Source: an uncultured Clostridia bacterium | GTDB lineage: Bacteria; Bacillota; Clostridia; Oscillospirales; Acutalibacteraceae | Direction of reading: 5' to 3' | DNA length: 35,168 bases | NCBI GenBank assembly: GCA_947176035.1 | Contig: CAMWPJ010000007.1 | Location: 1 to 35,168 of the forward strand | In this document: positions 1-8,491 of the stretch, in pieces | Numbering within the stretch: position 1 is the stretch's first letter | Layout: each line of letters opens with the position of its first letter | Made by a program: the position numbers and the translations under genes | The notes under the pieces: model-generated | Told to the model about the DNA's origin: nothing | Database searches by the model: none | Seen by the model: the letters and a program-made list of their open reading frames with translations, nothing else

Positions 1-585
1 ATTATGAATCGATTTTATTTTAGCATAATCAGATTTCCCCTCAAGCTTGTTATCTCTGATTATTTTTTCAACTTCATTTTGAACAGCAAGCTCTTGTGCA
101 GCTGTGGTGTTATATGCAATATTAAATGTAATTTCATACAAATAATAATCGGGATAAATATAGTAAAGTCCGGATGCACCGTAATTACTCCAATTGTATT
201 TTAGGTAATCTCCGTCAAGGCTGCATTTTGAAAGATCATTACTGATAGCTGCTTCAAAAATACTCTTAACAAGAAGGCTAAAATCATCCTCAGTGCTCTG
301 CAGCCGGACAATAATCTCCCCCTCACGGCTTATCATATGCTCGCGAACATAGTCTGCAGCCTCTTCAACAGAGTATAAAACATCCGATTTATCTGTTTCA
401 GCAGCTCTGGCAAATACTTTTCTTTGTGAACTCTGCTCAGACGAAGAAATTCCGAAAAATGAATAAATCGGATTTGTCTCATAAATCTCAAAGGAATTAT
501 TCTGCGCATATGCTGAAAAATCAATTCCTGCAGTAATACTCAAAAGCATTAATAATGATAAAAAAACGGATAATAGTTTTTTCAA
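1..585 (-). CDS. Secreted protein, N-terminal part, probably transglutaminase-like (runs off window edge)
   Basis: The frame is open from a TTG start at 585 to the window edge, giving 195 residues with no stop. A GGAGG ribosome site (595-599) lies 9 nt upstream. The nearby ATG at 593 reads into a stop after three codons, so TTG is the start. Residues 1-27 form a signal peptide (MKK, Leu/Ser-rich core, ending AYA). The rest is a Tyr/Glu-rich extracellular region. Its last visible part (VEKII..KLEGKSDYAKIKSIH) resembles the segment just before the catalytic core in clostridial secreted transglutaminase-like proteins. The catalytic Cys-His-Asp core would lie outside the window, so the assignment is an inference. 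The gene is real because signal peptide, ribosome site and a long open frame agree. Confidence 0.65.
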   Translation of the reverse strand, partial: MKKLLSVFLSLLMLLSITAGIDFSAYAQNNSFEIYETNPIYSFFGISSSEQSSQRKVFARAAETDKSDVLYSVEEAADYVREHMISREGEIIVRLQSTEDDFSLLVKSIFEAAISNDLSKCSLDGDYLKYNWSNYGASGLYYIYPDYYLYEITFNIAYNTTAAQELAVQNEVEKIIRDNKLEGKSDYAKIKSIHN

Positions 586-625
586 AACAACATTCCTCCA
601 AAATTTATAAATGGCATAAATATAA

Positions 626-655
626 AGAATGTATTTTAACATAAAAATACATTCT
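626..655 (-). terminator. Hairpin terminator after the mini-amidohydrolase gene
   Basis: Perfect 12-bp arms (AGAATGTATTTT and AAAATACATTCT) with a 6-nt loop lie 29 bp past the stop of the gene at 685-1011. On the minus strand a T-rich tail (TTTATATTTAT) follows. It also separates that gene from the secreted-protein gene downstream. Confidence 0.6.
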
Positions 656-684
656 CACAAAATCATTATAGCTTTCCCATTAAT

Positions 685-1011
685 TCAGACCTTTTTTCTG
701 CCTTTTACATAAACCTCTAAAATCTGTGGTTTATCATCTGCAAGCACATTTTTATCAATAACTATAAAATCTGCCTGTGCCCCCTCTTCAAGTACCTCAC
801 ATTCAGCGTGAGAGGTGTCATAATAAACCTTATCGTTAATAAGCGGAAGAACATATCCGCCTTTTAAATCTATTACCTTTTCATCATCATAGCACATTGG
901 TGTGTTGTAACCAAGATAAACAATCTCTTTGCCATGCACTACCATAACTGAATATATATCATTTCCCTCATTAAGGGATATAAAACGGGCATTTGTAAAA
1001 ACAACTGTCAT
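685..1011 (-). CDS. Miniature amidohydrolase-like protein lacking the catalytic barrel
   Basis: 108 aa, with a GGAG ribosome site 8 nt before the ATG and its own hairpin terminator. Residues 1-55 match the N-terminal beta-sandwich strands of amidohydrolase-superfamily enzymes of the YtcJ or dihydroorotase type (TNARFISLNEG, VIDLKGGYVLP). Residues 78-108 match their C-terminal strands (EEGAQADFIVIDKNVL, then ILEVYVKGRK). The roughly 350-residue TIM barrel normally lying between them, with the HxH metal ligands that follow the VLPG motif, is absent. About 20 unrelated residues fill the place. No catalytic residue can be seen, so the product should not be a hydrolase. It is either an in-frame deletion remnant or a stand-alone sandwich domain. 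The intact frame and signals argue against a recent accident. Confidence 0.6.
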   Translation of the reverse strand: MTVVFTNARFISLNEGNDIYSVMVVHGKEIVYLGYNTPMCYDDEKVIDLKGGYVLPLINDKVYYDTSHAECEVLEEGAQADFIVIDKNVLADDKPQILEVYVKGRKKV

Positions 1012-1133
1012 AAAATATCTCCGAGTATATTAAATATATTATAATTTTATTTGTATTATTTAATGCAATAATAATATAAATATCACAATTTGTCAAATAA
1101 AAAAATACCCTCAGTAAAACAAATGAATAATAT

Positions 1134-1171
1134 AAAACAGCAATTCCCCCAAAAAGGAAAACTGCTGTTTT
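1134..1171 (-). terminator. Terminator after fprA
   Basis: Nine-bp arms (AAAACAGCA and TGCTGTTTT), extended by an inner TTCC/GGAA-rich stem, lie 13 bp past the fprA stop. The minus-strand tail has only four T. The plus-strand tail is much stronger (five T, A, seven T), so the hairpin may act in both directions and shield fprA from opposing transcription. Confidence 0.6.
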
Positions 1172-1184
1172 TATTTTTTTAAAA

Positions 1185-2339
1185 TTATTTAATTTCATCT
1201 GCAAGCTTTTCAAGTGCTGCAATATCATCCGGCTTAACTGTTGTTTTAATTGTAACAACGTCACCGACAAAGGTAATATTTTTCATCTGCTCAAATTCAG
1301 CCTTCATTGCTCTTGCAGCAGATGCAGCCCATGACGCATTTTCAACAAGTGCAACCTTTCTGTTCTGGAAAGCCTTGCTCTTAAGATGATGCAGATAATC
1401 AGCCATCGGAGCAAATACACCGCCATCATAGCTTGAAGCCATACATAACAATGTACTGTGACGGAAAGCATCCTCAACACACTCAGCAATATCATCTCTT
1501 GAAAGGTCTGCAATAGCAACTCTCGGGCATCCCTTTTCCTCAAGAATTTCTTTCATTTTATGTGCAGCTTCGGCTGTATTGCCGTGAATCGAAGCATATG
1601 CAATAAATACACCCTCGTCCTCTGGCTCATATGATGACCATGTGTTGTAAAGGTCAAGCACCTGTGGGATTGTATCTGTAAGAACAGGACCATGGAGCGG
1701 ACAGATTGTTTTGATATCAAGAGCTGCTGCTTTTTTCAGAACAGTCTGTACAGGAGCACCATATTTACCAACAATATTAAAATAGTATCTTCTTGCCTCA
1801 CAGGTCCATTTTTCATCAGCATCAATTGCACCGAACTTACCGAACGCATCAGCTGAAAAAAGCACCTTTTCGCTGCTCTCATATGACATCATAACCTCAG
1901 GCCAGTGAACCATAGGTGCCATAATAAATGTCAATGTGTGACTGCCAAGCTCAAGAGTATCGCCCTCGTTTTTGGTAATAATCTGCTCTTCATTCACATC
2001 TGCAAACTGCGGCAGCATTGCCTTAGCCTTTGCAGAGCATACAAGCTTAACCTCAGGATAAAGCTCCAAAACAGACTTAATATTGCCTGAATGGTCAGGC
2101 TCTAAATGCTGAACAATAAGATAATCAGGGGTTCTGCCGTCAAGTGCAGTCTTTAAATTATCAAGCCATTCATCGGCAACAAGCTTATCGGCAGTATCCA
2201 TAACTGCAATTTTATCATCAAGAATAACGTATGAATTGTATGCCATTCCGTTTGGAATAATGTATTGACTCTCAAATAAATCAAGGTCATATACACTTGC
2301 ACCAATGTATTTGATATTATCTGAAATTTCTACTCTCAT
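1185..2339 (-). CDS. fprA: A-type flavodiiron protein (O2/NO reductase), FprA family
   Basis: 384 aa, the usual length for a flavodiiron protein without a fused rubredoxin. These cytoplasmic enzymes reduce O2 to water or NO to N2O, taking electrons from rubredoxin or a similar donor. The N-terminal metallo-beta-lactamase-like domain has the diiron signature His78-x-Glu80-x-Asp82-His83, a later MVHWPE segment and the LHGPVL motif. The C-terminal third is a flavodoxin-like FMN domain (IAYASIHGNTAEAA). A longer frame opens at 2405, but the start at 2339 has a GGAGG 9 nt upstream and a promoter at 2371-2399 lies inside the extension, so 2339 is preferred. It is a single gene with its own promoter and terminator. 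With the rubrerythrin at 26026 it indicates an anaerobe defending itself against oxygen. Confidence 0.95.
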   Translation of the reverse strand: MRVEISDNIKYIGASVYDLDLFESQYIIPNGMAYNSYVILDDKIAVMDTADKLVADEWLDNLKTALDGRTPDYLIVQHLEPDHSGNIKSVLELYPEVKLVCSAKAKAMLPQFADVNEEQIITKNEGDTLELGSHTLTFIMAPMVHWPEVMMSYESSEKVLFSADAFGKFGAIDADEKWTCEARRYYFNIVGKYGAPVQTVLKKAAALDIKTICPLHGPVLTDTIPQVLDLYNTWSSYEPEDEGVFIAYASIHGNTAEAAHKMKEILEEKGCPRVAIADLSRDDIAECVEDAFRHSTLLCMASSYDGGVFAPMADYLHHLKSKAFQNRKVALVENASWAASAARAMKAEFEQMKNITFVGDVVTIKTTVKPDDIAALEKLADEIK

Positions 2340-2370
2340 TGTATAAATCCTCCTTAATTTTCCACAAAAC

Positions 2371-2399
2371 ATATTAGCACAAGTTATATCTTTATGCAA
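2371..2399 (-). promoter_or_regulatory. fprA promoter
   Basis: On the minus strand, TTGCAT (2399-2394), a 17-bp spacer and TAATAT (2376-2371) form a good housekeeping promoter. It sits about 30 bp upstream of the fprA start at 2339 and so excludes the longer start at 2405. Confidence 0.6.
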
Positions 2400-2412
2400 T
2401 ATCAATATATTA

Positions 2413-2856
2413 TTAAATATCCTTAATTCTATTCTGCTTAAATACTTTGGCAGCTAATGCTGTAATCAGAACAGGACAAGCTGAACATAATAGTGTTACA
2501 ATTGAATAAGTTAAAATTTGCGAATCAGTTATTAAATTAGCCAAAAATGTTGCAGGAAGAGCAAATGGAGAGATAAACAAAAGCATATAGAAATCATCCC
2601 TGTTGCTGTATTCAGCTGAGATAAGTATGGCAATACAGGCTGCAGCAACAAGCAAAAACGCAGCAATTGCAGATATTACCTTTGTCTTTTGGCTTTCAAT
2701 TTTTGAAAAAAGCTTTCCTGCCAATATATAGATAACAAGTGATATAGGTATAATTATAAACCATGACAAACTGCCTGTAAAACTCATAATTAAGCCAATC
2801 ACACCGACTAAAACCTGCGTTAAAGGCAAAACAGCAAAATCTTTAATCTTTTTCAT
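2413..2856 (-). CDS. Small four-helix membrane protein, unknown function
   Basis: 147 aa when started at the ATG at 2856, which has a GAGGG ribosome site about 8 nt upstream. A longer frame from 2907 would overlap the preceding gene and has no ribosome site. The protein begins MKKIKDF and has about four hydrophobic segments (near residues 12-28, 32-50, 62-82 and 90-135) with short Lys-rich loops, ending in a basic tail. It follows the DUF4091 gene by 28 bp and is probably cotranscribed with it. I do not recognise the family. A role as a small integral membrane protein is all the sequence supports. Confidence 0.7.
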   Translation of the reverse strand: MKKIKDFAVLPLTQVLVGVIGLIMSFTGSLSWFIIIPISLVIYILAGKLFSKIESQKTKVISAIAAFLLVAAACIAILISAEYSNRDDFYMLLFISPFALPATFLANLITDSQILTYSIVTLLCSACPVLITALAAKVFKQNRIKDI

Positions 2857-2884
2857 ACTCCGGCCCTCAAACATGCATTTTCGG

Positions 2885-4513
2885 TTACTGCACACTACAT
2901 ACTGCAATTGCCTGATTTACGCGTTCACGCACATCGGTAAGCCAGTGGGCATCATGCGGATACTCAGTAAAGCTGATAGGCTTATCAAGTCCTTCTTCAA
3001 CTATAGCAAGTGTTTTATCCTTGCCAATTTTGCTTTCAAGCAGCTGCAAAGCACGCATATCCTGAAAGGCATCATAAAATACATGCAGTCTTAGCGAATC
3101 AAGCGGCTGTCCTCCCTCACCCGGGTAAACAACAAAGCTGTCCCCGGATTGGAATTTCCCGCCTGCATCCGTTACCTCAAACGGATCAATAACTGCTTTT
3201 GAAAACTGACTGTAATAAAAATTATAGCCCCAGTGCAAAAAGCCTTTAACATTAAATTTGTAAAGCTGGAGACCGAGAACACGATTCCTTTCTGACGGCA
3301 TTGCAAAAAAACGGTTTGACACAAATTTACTGCCCTGTGCACAGCAATAATACGTCCACAGCTCAGGCACATTACCGATAAACGGTTCAATATGATCATT
3401 TGCCGGTATCGGCAGCTCAATAAGTCCGTTTTTATAAAAATCATATGACGACAAGGCATCAATAATTTTGAAGTCTGAAAAATTATCTCTGACAATTTTG
3501 GCAGCCTTGGCATATGCTCTTTTCATCGATTGTGCCGGCTCATCCGACACATGGAAAAAACACTTTTCACGTATTCCCCTTTTGTCAATATATTCGGTCA
3601 GCGCCTTTGCAAACTGCTCAATGAAAAGACGATATCTTTTACCGCTAGCAAAGGTCCGCCAGCCAAAAATTTTCTTTTGAACACCATTCTTTTCAGCAAT
3701 AATTTTAGGAGCATGCTTTGCACCCCACTGCGTAAAGAGATGACTCATTTCATAGTACTTGATATTACATCTGTCACACATCTCAATCCACTTATCAAGT
3801 CTGTCAAAGCCAAAGGAATATTGATTTTTTCCTGTAACCTTAACATCAACCAGCTGAACAGTAGGGCGTTCACCGCCTACCTTAGTATCAAGCGGCGGAG
3901 TAAACAGAGGTGTAAGCACACAGTTCATTCCATATTCCACAGCACGGCGCAGGAAATTCTCAACCGTTTTCCAATATTCATCCGAAAAAACCTCAAAGCC
4001 GTAAATACTCATAAGGCAATCGGTATGAAACCAATTGGTAAATATCAGGCTCTGCTCAGGCAGACTTGCATCAATAACAAGCACAGCAATACTGCAGTCA
4101 CCCTTATCGGATTTTACATTTACATTATGAACACCTGCAGAAAGACTGTCGCCCTTTATCTGCACCCACACACTGTTATAACCATCATTTTCGGCAATAA
4201 AGCAATTATCCTTGATTGGCACAAGCATATCGGGATAATACTCGTGATTACCCTTAATATAGTAATCATCGGCATCTTTAGCAGCAACATATCCGCCTTT
4301 CATCATTTTTACAACTGAAAAATTCATATAATCCATGAGAGCGGACTCAATTTCAAATGAAACCTTCTCTCCTTTTTTTACATTGAAAACAATCTGAAAT
4401 GCTTTTTTCTCATTTTTCAGCATTGAAAATTTATCGAGCTCATAAATGTCACTGCTGTCCGGGAAAATCTTATCAAGCGAGGATGCTATAATCACTTTTT
4501 TAGTATCAGCCAT
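2885..4513 (-). CDS. DUF4091-domain glycoside-hydrolase-like protein
   Basis: 542 aa without a signal peptide, so probably cytoplasmic. It has the layout of DUF4091 proteins: an N-terminal beta-sandwich (about 1-140), a TIM-barrel glycosidase-like domain (about 150-460) and the C-terminal DUF4091 region. The barrel contains CFFHVSDEP, whose Asp-Glu pair sits where acidic catalytic residues are expected, and HWGYNFY. The DUF4091 region shows FVVYPG, then SLRLHVFYDAFQDMRALQLLE. Substrate is unknown; relatives occur near sugar-processing genes. A GGAG lies about 9 nt before the ATG at 4513. The small membrane protein gene follows 28 bp downstream. Confidence 0.85.
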   Translation of the reverse strand: MADTKKVIIASSLDKIFPDSSDIYELDKFSMLKNEKKAFQIVFNVKKGEKVSFEIESALMDYMNFSVVKMMKGGYVAAKDADDYYIKGNHEYYPDMLVPIKDNCFIAENDGYNSVWVQIKGDSLSAGVHNVNVKSDKGDCSIAVLVIDASLPEQSLIFTNWFHTDCLMSIYGFEVFSDEYWKTVENFLRRAVEYGMNCVLTPLFTPPLDTKVGGERPTVQLVDVKVTGKNQYSFGFDRLDKWIEMCDRCNIKYYEMSHLFTQWGAKHAPKIIAEKNGVQKKIFGWRTFASGKRYRLFIEQFAKALTEYIDKRGIREKCFFHVSDEPAQSMKRAYAKAAKIVRDNFSDFKIIDALSSYDFYKNGLIELPIPANDHIEPFIGNVPELWTYYCCAQGSKFVSNRFFAMPSERNRVLGLQLYKFNVKGFLHWGYNFYYSQFSKAVIDPFEVTDAGGKFQSGDSFVVYPGEGGQPLDSLRLHVFYDAFQDMRALQLLESKIGKDKTLAIVEEGLDKPISFTEYPHDAHWLTDVRERVNQAIAVCSVQ

Positions 4514-4631
4514 GGTATAATTCTCCTTATAATTAACAAACTATTGAGTCTTCATTCTATCAAAAAACAGTCAACTTGTAAAGTCATGACAACCTTTACT
4601 GTTTTCTTTAAATTAAAATAATATATACCCC

Positions 4632-4660
4632 TTGCCAATTGCAAGGCTAAGTGGTAAAAT
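4632..4660 (+). promoter_or_regulatory. typA promoter with a small inverted repeat over the -35 box
   Basis: TTGCCA (4632-4637), a 17-bp spacer and TAAAAT (4655-4660) precede typA. The -35 box lies inside an inverted repeat, CCTTGC-N5-GCAAGG (4630-4646), which could be an operator. The same divergent region serves the DUF4091 gene on the other strand. Confidence 0.6.
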
Positions 4661-4706
4661 ACAAACGGCTATTTTTAGAAATAAGAACTAATTGAGGGTG
4701 ATGAAG

Positions 4707-6530
4707 TTGAGTAAGAGAGACGATATAAAAAACATAGCAATCATAGCTCACGTTGACCACGGCAAAACAACACTTGTTGATGAAATGCTGCACCAGAGTG
4801 GTATTTTCCGTGACAACGAGGAGGTTGCAGAAAGAGTAATGGACTCCAACGACCTTGAAAAAGAGCGTGGAATTACCATTCTTTCAAAAAACACCTCTAT
4901 CCATTATAACGATACAAAAATTAATATTGTTGATACACCTGGACATGCTGATTTCGGCGGCGAGGTTGAACGAATTTTAACAATGGTTGACGGCGTTTTG
5001 CTGCTTGTAGACGCATTTGAGGGCTGTATGCCGCAGACACGCTTTGTTCTGAAAAAAGCACTCGGTTTACATAAAAAACCGCTCGTTGTCGTAAACAAGG
5101 TTGACCGTGAGGGTGCAAGACCTGAAGAGGTTGTTGACGAGGTACTCGACCTTTTCATTGAGCTTGGTGCAGATGATGAGCAGATTGAATTCCCTGTTGT
5201 ATACGCATCAGCAAGAAACGGCTATTCAAGCCTTGACCCGAATGTGCGCGAGGGCGATATGAGGCCGCTGCTTGATGCAATTATTGAGCACATTCCGTCA
5301 CCTGTGGGTGATATTGACGGACCTGCTCAAATTCTGTTTTCATCACTCGAATATGACGATTATGTAGGCCGTATCGGTGTCGGCAGAGTTGAGAGGGGCA
5401 CAATCAAGGCTAACACGCCTTATGTTCTCTGCAAGCAGGACGGCACACAGGAAAACGTTAAATTCTCTAAAATCTATCAGTTTGAGGGATTAAAAAGAAT
5501 TGATTGCACCGAAGCAAAATTCGGTGACCTTGTATGCGTTGCAGGTATTGCAGATCTTAATATAGGTGAAACTGCCTGTGACCCTAACTGCATTGAGGCA
5601 CTTCCTTTTATTAAAATTGACGAACCGACAATTGCAATGAACTTTATTGTTAACGATTCACCATTTGCAGGTAAAGAGGGCAAATATGTAACATCCCGTA
5701 ATCTGCGTGACAGACTTTTCAAAGAGGTTGAGACGAATGTCTCTATGCGTGTTGAGGAAACTGACTCAATGGATACCTTCAAGGTATCAGGCAGAGGTGA
5801 GCTTCATCTTTCCATCCTCATTGAAACAATGAGAAGAGAAAATTATGAATTCCAAGTATCCCGTCCTCAGGTTATTATGAAAAAAGGAGAGGACGGCAGG
5901 ACACTCGAGCCTGTCGAGCTTGCTATTATTGAAGTACCTGAGGAATATGTCGGCGCCGTTATGGAAAAGCTCTGCTCACGTAAGGGTGAAATTGAAAATA
6001 TGGATACCCGTTCAACAGGTATGACACATCTTGAAATCAAAATTCCGTCACGCGGTCTTATCGGTTATCGTTCTGAATTTCTTACAGATACAAACGGAAA
6101 TGGTATTATGAATCAGCTATTTGTAGGATATGAGGATTACAGGGGTGATATCGCTACAAGGAGCCGCGGCTCAATCGTAGTTCATGAAACAGGTACAACC
6201 ACAGGCTACGGACTCTGGAATACACAGGACAGAGGTAAGCTCTTTGTAGGACCGGGTATTGAGGTTTACGAGGGCATGATTGTAGGTGAATGTGCAAAGG
6301 ACGAGGATATTGTCTGCAACGTTTGTAAGAAAAAGCATGTAACGAATACACGTGCCAGCGGTTCGGATGAAGCGCTCAAGCTTGTTCCGCCGACAACACT
6401 CTCACTTGAACAGAGTATGGAGTTCCTGGCAGATGATGAGCTGCTTGAGGTAACACCAAAATCAATCCGTCTCAGAAAAACAATTCTTGATAAGGGATTA
6501 AGATTAAAGGCTGAAAGCAGAAAAAAATAA
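4707..6530 (+). CDS. typA: Translational GTPase TypA/BipA
   Basis: 607 aa from the TTG at 4707. A ribosome-associated GTPase that acts in 50S assembly and stress adaptation. The G1 motif is [10 protein letters not shown]2 lies around ERGITI, G3 is [11 protein letters not shown] and G4 is NKVD. Domains follow the EF-G pattern: G domain (about 1-195), beta barrel, EF-G III/V-like domains and the BipA-specific C-terminal domain, with the motif [17 protein letters not shown]. The frame extends to 4692, but GAGGG at 4694-4698 lies 8 nt from the TTG at 4707 and too close to the ATG at 4701. The TTG start also gives the family's standard N-terminus. hemW follows 30 bp downstream on the same strand. 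Confidence 0.97.
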   Translation: MSKRDDIKNIAIIAHVDHGKTTLVDEMLHQSGIFRDNEEVAERVMDSNDLEKERGITILSKNTSIHYNDTKINIVDTPGHADFGGEVERILTMVDGVLLLVDAFEGCMPQTRFVLKKALGLHKKPLVVVNKVDREGARPEEVVDEVLDLFIELGADDEQIEFPVVYASARNGYSSLDPNVREGDMRPLLDAIIEHIPSPVGDIDGPAQILFSSLEYDDYVGRIGVGRVERGTIKANTPYVLCKQDGTQENVKFSKIYQFEGLKRIDCTEAKFGDLVCVAGIADLNIGETACDPNCIEALPFIKIDEPTIAMNFIVNDSPFAGKEGKYVTSRNLRDRLFKEVETNVSMRVEETDSMDTFKVSGRGELHLSILIETMRRENYEFQVSRPQVIMKKGEDGRTLEPVELAIIEVPEEYVGAVMEKLCSRKGEIENMDTRSTGMTHLEIKIPSRGLIGYRSEFLTDTNGNGIMNQLFVGYEDYRGDIATRSRGSIVVHETGTTTGYGLWNTQDRGKLFVGPGIEVYEGMIVGECAKDEDIVCNVCKKKHVTNTRASGSDEALKLVPPTTLSLEQSMEFLADDELLEVTPKSIRLRKTILDKGLRLKAESRKK

Positions 6531-6560
6531 TTTATCTAAGCAAAAAGGAGTGTGAAAAAT

Positions 6561-7589
6561 ATGGGTAATGGCTTATATTTTCACATTCCTTTTTGTCGTT
6601 CCAAGTGCCCTTACTGTGATTTTTACAGTGTTAAATATGACAGCACTCTTGCGGAAAAATACGTTGAGCGGCTATGCAGTGAAATAAAAAAATACAATGG
6701 CAGCTTTGACACAATATATTTCGGCGGCGGCACACCATCAATTCTTGACAGCCATTTAATCGGCAAAATCATAAGCACTGCACGTGAGCATTTTGACATT
6801 GCTGACAACTGCGAAATAACAATGGAATGCAATCCGTCAAAAAATCTAGAAAAAGATTTTGAGGATTATGCCGCATTTGGTGTGAACAGAATAAGCCTTG
6901 GAATGCAGAGTGCAAGAAACGAAGAGCGTTTTGCACTCGGCAGGGTTGCGGGTCAAAACGAGGTTGCAAAAGCAGTCAGTGATGCAAAAAAAGCAGGTAT
7001 CACCAACATAAGCCTTGACGTTATGCTCGGTACACCCAAGCAGACTATTGACAGCCTTGATGAAACCTTTGAATTTATTGACAAAATGCAGGTTACGCAC
7101 ATCAGTGCATATTTGCTGAAGATTGAAGAAGGCACAAAATTCTTTGAAATGAGTGACAAACTTGCACTGCCCGATGAGGATATTATTTGTGAGATGTATT
7201 TAAAAACAATTGACTCGCTTAAAAATCTCGGTTTTAATCAATATGAAATCAGCAATTTTTCAAAACCGGGCTTTGAAAGCAGACATAACCTGAAATACTG
7301 GCAGCTTGATGAATATCTCGGACTTGGTGCAAGTGCACATTCTCTATGGAATGGTAAACGATTTTATTATGATAAAAATTTTAATATAATTAATGATGGT
7401 ACCGGCAGCACTGATGAAGAAAAAATAATGCTCGGTCTCAGACTTAACAAAGGAATTGAAAAATCACTTATCAATAAAGATTACAGCAGATTTGTAAAAA
7501 TGGGATTATTAGGCGAAAATGATAAAAGAATATTCCTCACAAAGCAAGGAATGTTAGTATCAAACTCTATCATAAGCGAATTGATTTAA
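6561..7589 (+). CDS. hemW: HemW, radical-SAM heme chaperone (formerly HemN-like)
   Basis: 342 aa from the ATG at 6561, which lies 10 nt after AAGGAG; the earlier GTG at 6552 is too close to that site. The radical-SAM cluster motif is Cys12-x3-Cys16-x2-Cys19 in HIPFCRSKCPYC. The SAM-contacting GGGTPS and the HemW-type RHNLKYW motif are present. HemW lacks the extra N-terminal cysteine typical of true oxygen-independent coproporphyrinogen oxidase, as here, and hands heme to target proteins. It is somewhat shorter than many homologues. It follows typA closely, a common order in Firmicutes. Direct involvement in the heme import locus at 8.7-19.8 kb is possible but unproven. Confidence 0.9.
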   Translation: MGNGLYFHIPFCRSKCPYCDFYSVKYDSTLAEKYVERLCSEIKKYNGSFDTIYFGGGTPSILDSHLIGKIISTAREHFDIADNCEITMECNPSKNLEKDFEDYAAFGVNRISLGMQSARNEERFALGRVAGQNEVAKAVSDAKKAGITNISLDVMLGTPKQTIDSLDETFEFIDKMQVTHISAYLLKIEEGTKFFEMSDKLALPDEDIICEMYLKTIDSLKNLGFNQYEISNFSKPGFESRHNLKYWQLDEYLGLGASAHSLWNGKRFYYDKNFNIINDGTGSTDEEKIMLGLRLNKGIEKSLINKDYSRFVKMGLLGENDKRIFLTKQGMLVSNSIISELI

Positions 7590-7593
7590 AAAT

Positions 7594-8037
7594 ATGAAAA
7601 TTATTGAAATTGAAAATAATAAAAAAGAATATCTGCCACTGCTTTTGATTGGTGACGAACAGGAGGATATGATTGATAAATATATAAATCATGGAAGAAT
7701 GTTTGTGCTTTGTGACAATGAACCAAAAGCGGTCTGTGTTATTACTGACGAGGGCAATAGTATACTTGAAATCAAAAACATTGCCGTTGCTCAAAATGCT
7801 CAGCGTCAGGGATATGGTAAAAAAATCATTGAATTCATATCCGAAAAATTTAAAGATAAATACAGCCTTTTACAGGCAGGCACAGGCGATAGTCCCTTAA
7901 CTGTTCCGTTTTATGAAAACTGTGGTTTTAAACGTGCATTTAAAATCAAAAATTTTTTTATAAACAATTATGACCACCCGATAATTGAAAATGGAATACA
8001 GCTTGTAGATATGATATATTTCCAAAAGAAAATTTAA
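7594..8037 (+). CDS. GNAT-family N-acetyltransferase
   Basis: 147 aa. The acetyl-CoA binding motif A is clear: IKNIAVAQNAQRQGYGKK, with the R-x-x-G-x-G/A pattern at residues 71-75. Motif B follows around VPFYENCGFKRAF. The start lies 4 bp after the hemW stop without a good ribosome site, which suggests translational coupling. The substrate (protein N-terminus or small molecule) cannot be told from sequence. The transcript probably ends at the hairpin at 8044-8085. Confidence 0.88.
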   Translation: MKIIEIENNKKEYLPLLLIGDEQEDMIDKYINHGRMFVLCDNEPKAVCVITDEGNSILEIKNIAVAQNAQRQGYGKKIIEFISEKFKDKYSLLQAGTGDSPLTVPFYENCGFKRAFKIKNFFINNYDHPIIENGIQLVDMIYFQKKI

Positions 8038-8043
8038 TAAATA

Positions 8044-8085
8044 AAAAACTCCTTTACGCTAATAATAAGTGTGAAAGGAGTTTTT
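8044..8085 (+). terminator. Terminator hairpin that also contains the ribosome site of the next gene
   Basis: Perfect 12-bp arms (AAAAACTCCTTT at 8044-8055 and AAAGGAGTTTTT at 8074-8085) end in a T-run, as an intrinsic terminator for the hemW-GNAT transcript would. The GGAG in the 3' arm (8077-8080) is also the only good ribosome site for the ATG at 8089, 8 nt away. In read-through RNA that site would be paired and masked. Confidence 0.7.
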
Positions 8086-8088
8086 ATT

Positions 8089-8247
8089 ATGCCGGATATG
8101 TTTAATCTTACGCCGCAGATGCAGCAATATTTTGACTCACTGCCCAAAATGACACAAGAGTCAATTATTCAAAGCGGTGCAAAAATCAATTCATTGGACG
8201 ATTTAAAAGCAGTTGCAGAGGGTACAACGGGAAATGAGCAGGGATAA
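8089..8247 (+). CDS. Small 52-aa protein, unknown function
   Basis: Reads from ATG at 8089 to TAA at 8245-8247, with GGAG 8 nt upstream in the hairpin's 3' arm. The product is acidic and has the look of a short clostridial family with a YFDSLP..TQESIIQSG..INSLDDL core: one or two amphipathic helices, no membrane segment and no cysteine. I recall similar peptides in Clostridia but know no function. It overlaps the next gene by 14 bp in another frame, so the two are probably translated together. The gene is shorter than common length cut-offs and easily missed. Confidence 0.65.
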   Translation: MPDMFNLTPQMQQYFDSLPKMTQESIIQSGAKINSLDDLKAVAEGTTGNEQG

Positions 8248-8491
8248 AAAGGAAAAGCCGCAGCAGACAATAAACAGTCTGAACAATTACGATGTGCCGG
8301 TAAGCACTCATAAGCACCGACGCAATTATAAAGATAAGCTTGAGCTTGATCCCAAGCTGACAAACCGTTACAGCAGCTGGGCTTACAACCCTACCGTACA
8401 GCCCGATGATAAAACAGAAATGGGTGTACCGATACCGGATAAGCTTAACACTGAATTTTCAAAAGAATATCAGGAAGAAAATCAGCTATAA
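8234..8491 (+). CDS. Small 85-aa hydrophilic protein, unknown function
   Basis: ATG at 8234 (product begins MSRDKKEKPQQ). The same frame is open from 8213, but that start has no ribosome site. At 8234 an ACGGGAA stretch directly precedes the ATG and the start is buried in the end of the 52-aa gene, which fits coupling. The product is strongly hydrophilic, with a basic N-terminus and an acidic C-terminus, and has no membrane segment. The SSWAY...VPIPD pattern weakly recalls short DUF3787-type clostridial proteins; I would not assign it on that basis. A terminator follows at 8577. Confidence 0.65.
   Translation: MSRDKKEKPQQTINSLNNYDVPVSTHKHRRNYKDKLELDPKLTNRYSSWAYNPTVQPDDKTEMGVPIPDKLNTEFSKEYQEENQL

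Noticed and set aside
333-524. 63-aa frame on the minus strand inside the first 600 bp
   Set aside because: It is a shadow of the secreted-protein gene at 1-585, which is in another minus frame and has a signal peptide and ribosome site.
2340-2405. 22-residue N-terminal extension of FprA
   Set aside because: It covers the promoter and ribosome site. The family N-terminus and the GGAGG spacing support the start at 2339.
3530-4318. 262-aa frame on the plus strand opposite the DUF4091 gene
   Set aside because: Composition is that of an antisense shadow (Asn/Ile/His-rich), with no ribosome site and no family resemblance; the opposite strand has a recognisable protein.
4630-4646. Inverted repeat CCTTGC-N5-GCAAGG as a strong regulator site for typA
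   Set aside because: Only one copy was seen and six-bp arms can arise by chance. Kept as a note in the promoter entry only.
6561-7589. Annotation as oxygen-independent coproporphyrinogen III oxidase (HemN)
   Set aside because: The radical-SAM motif context and HNLKYW match HemW, and the additional HemN residues near the N-terminus are missing.
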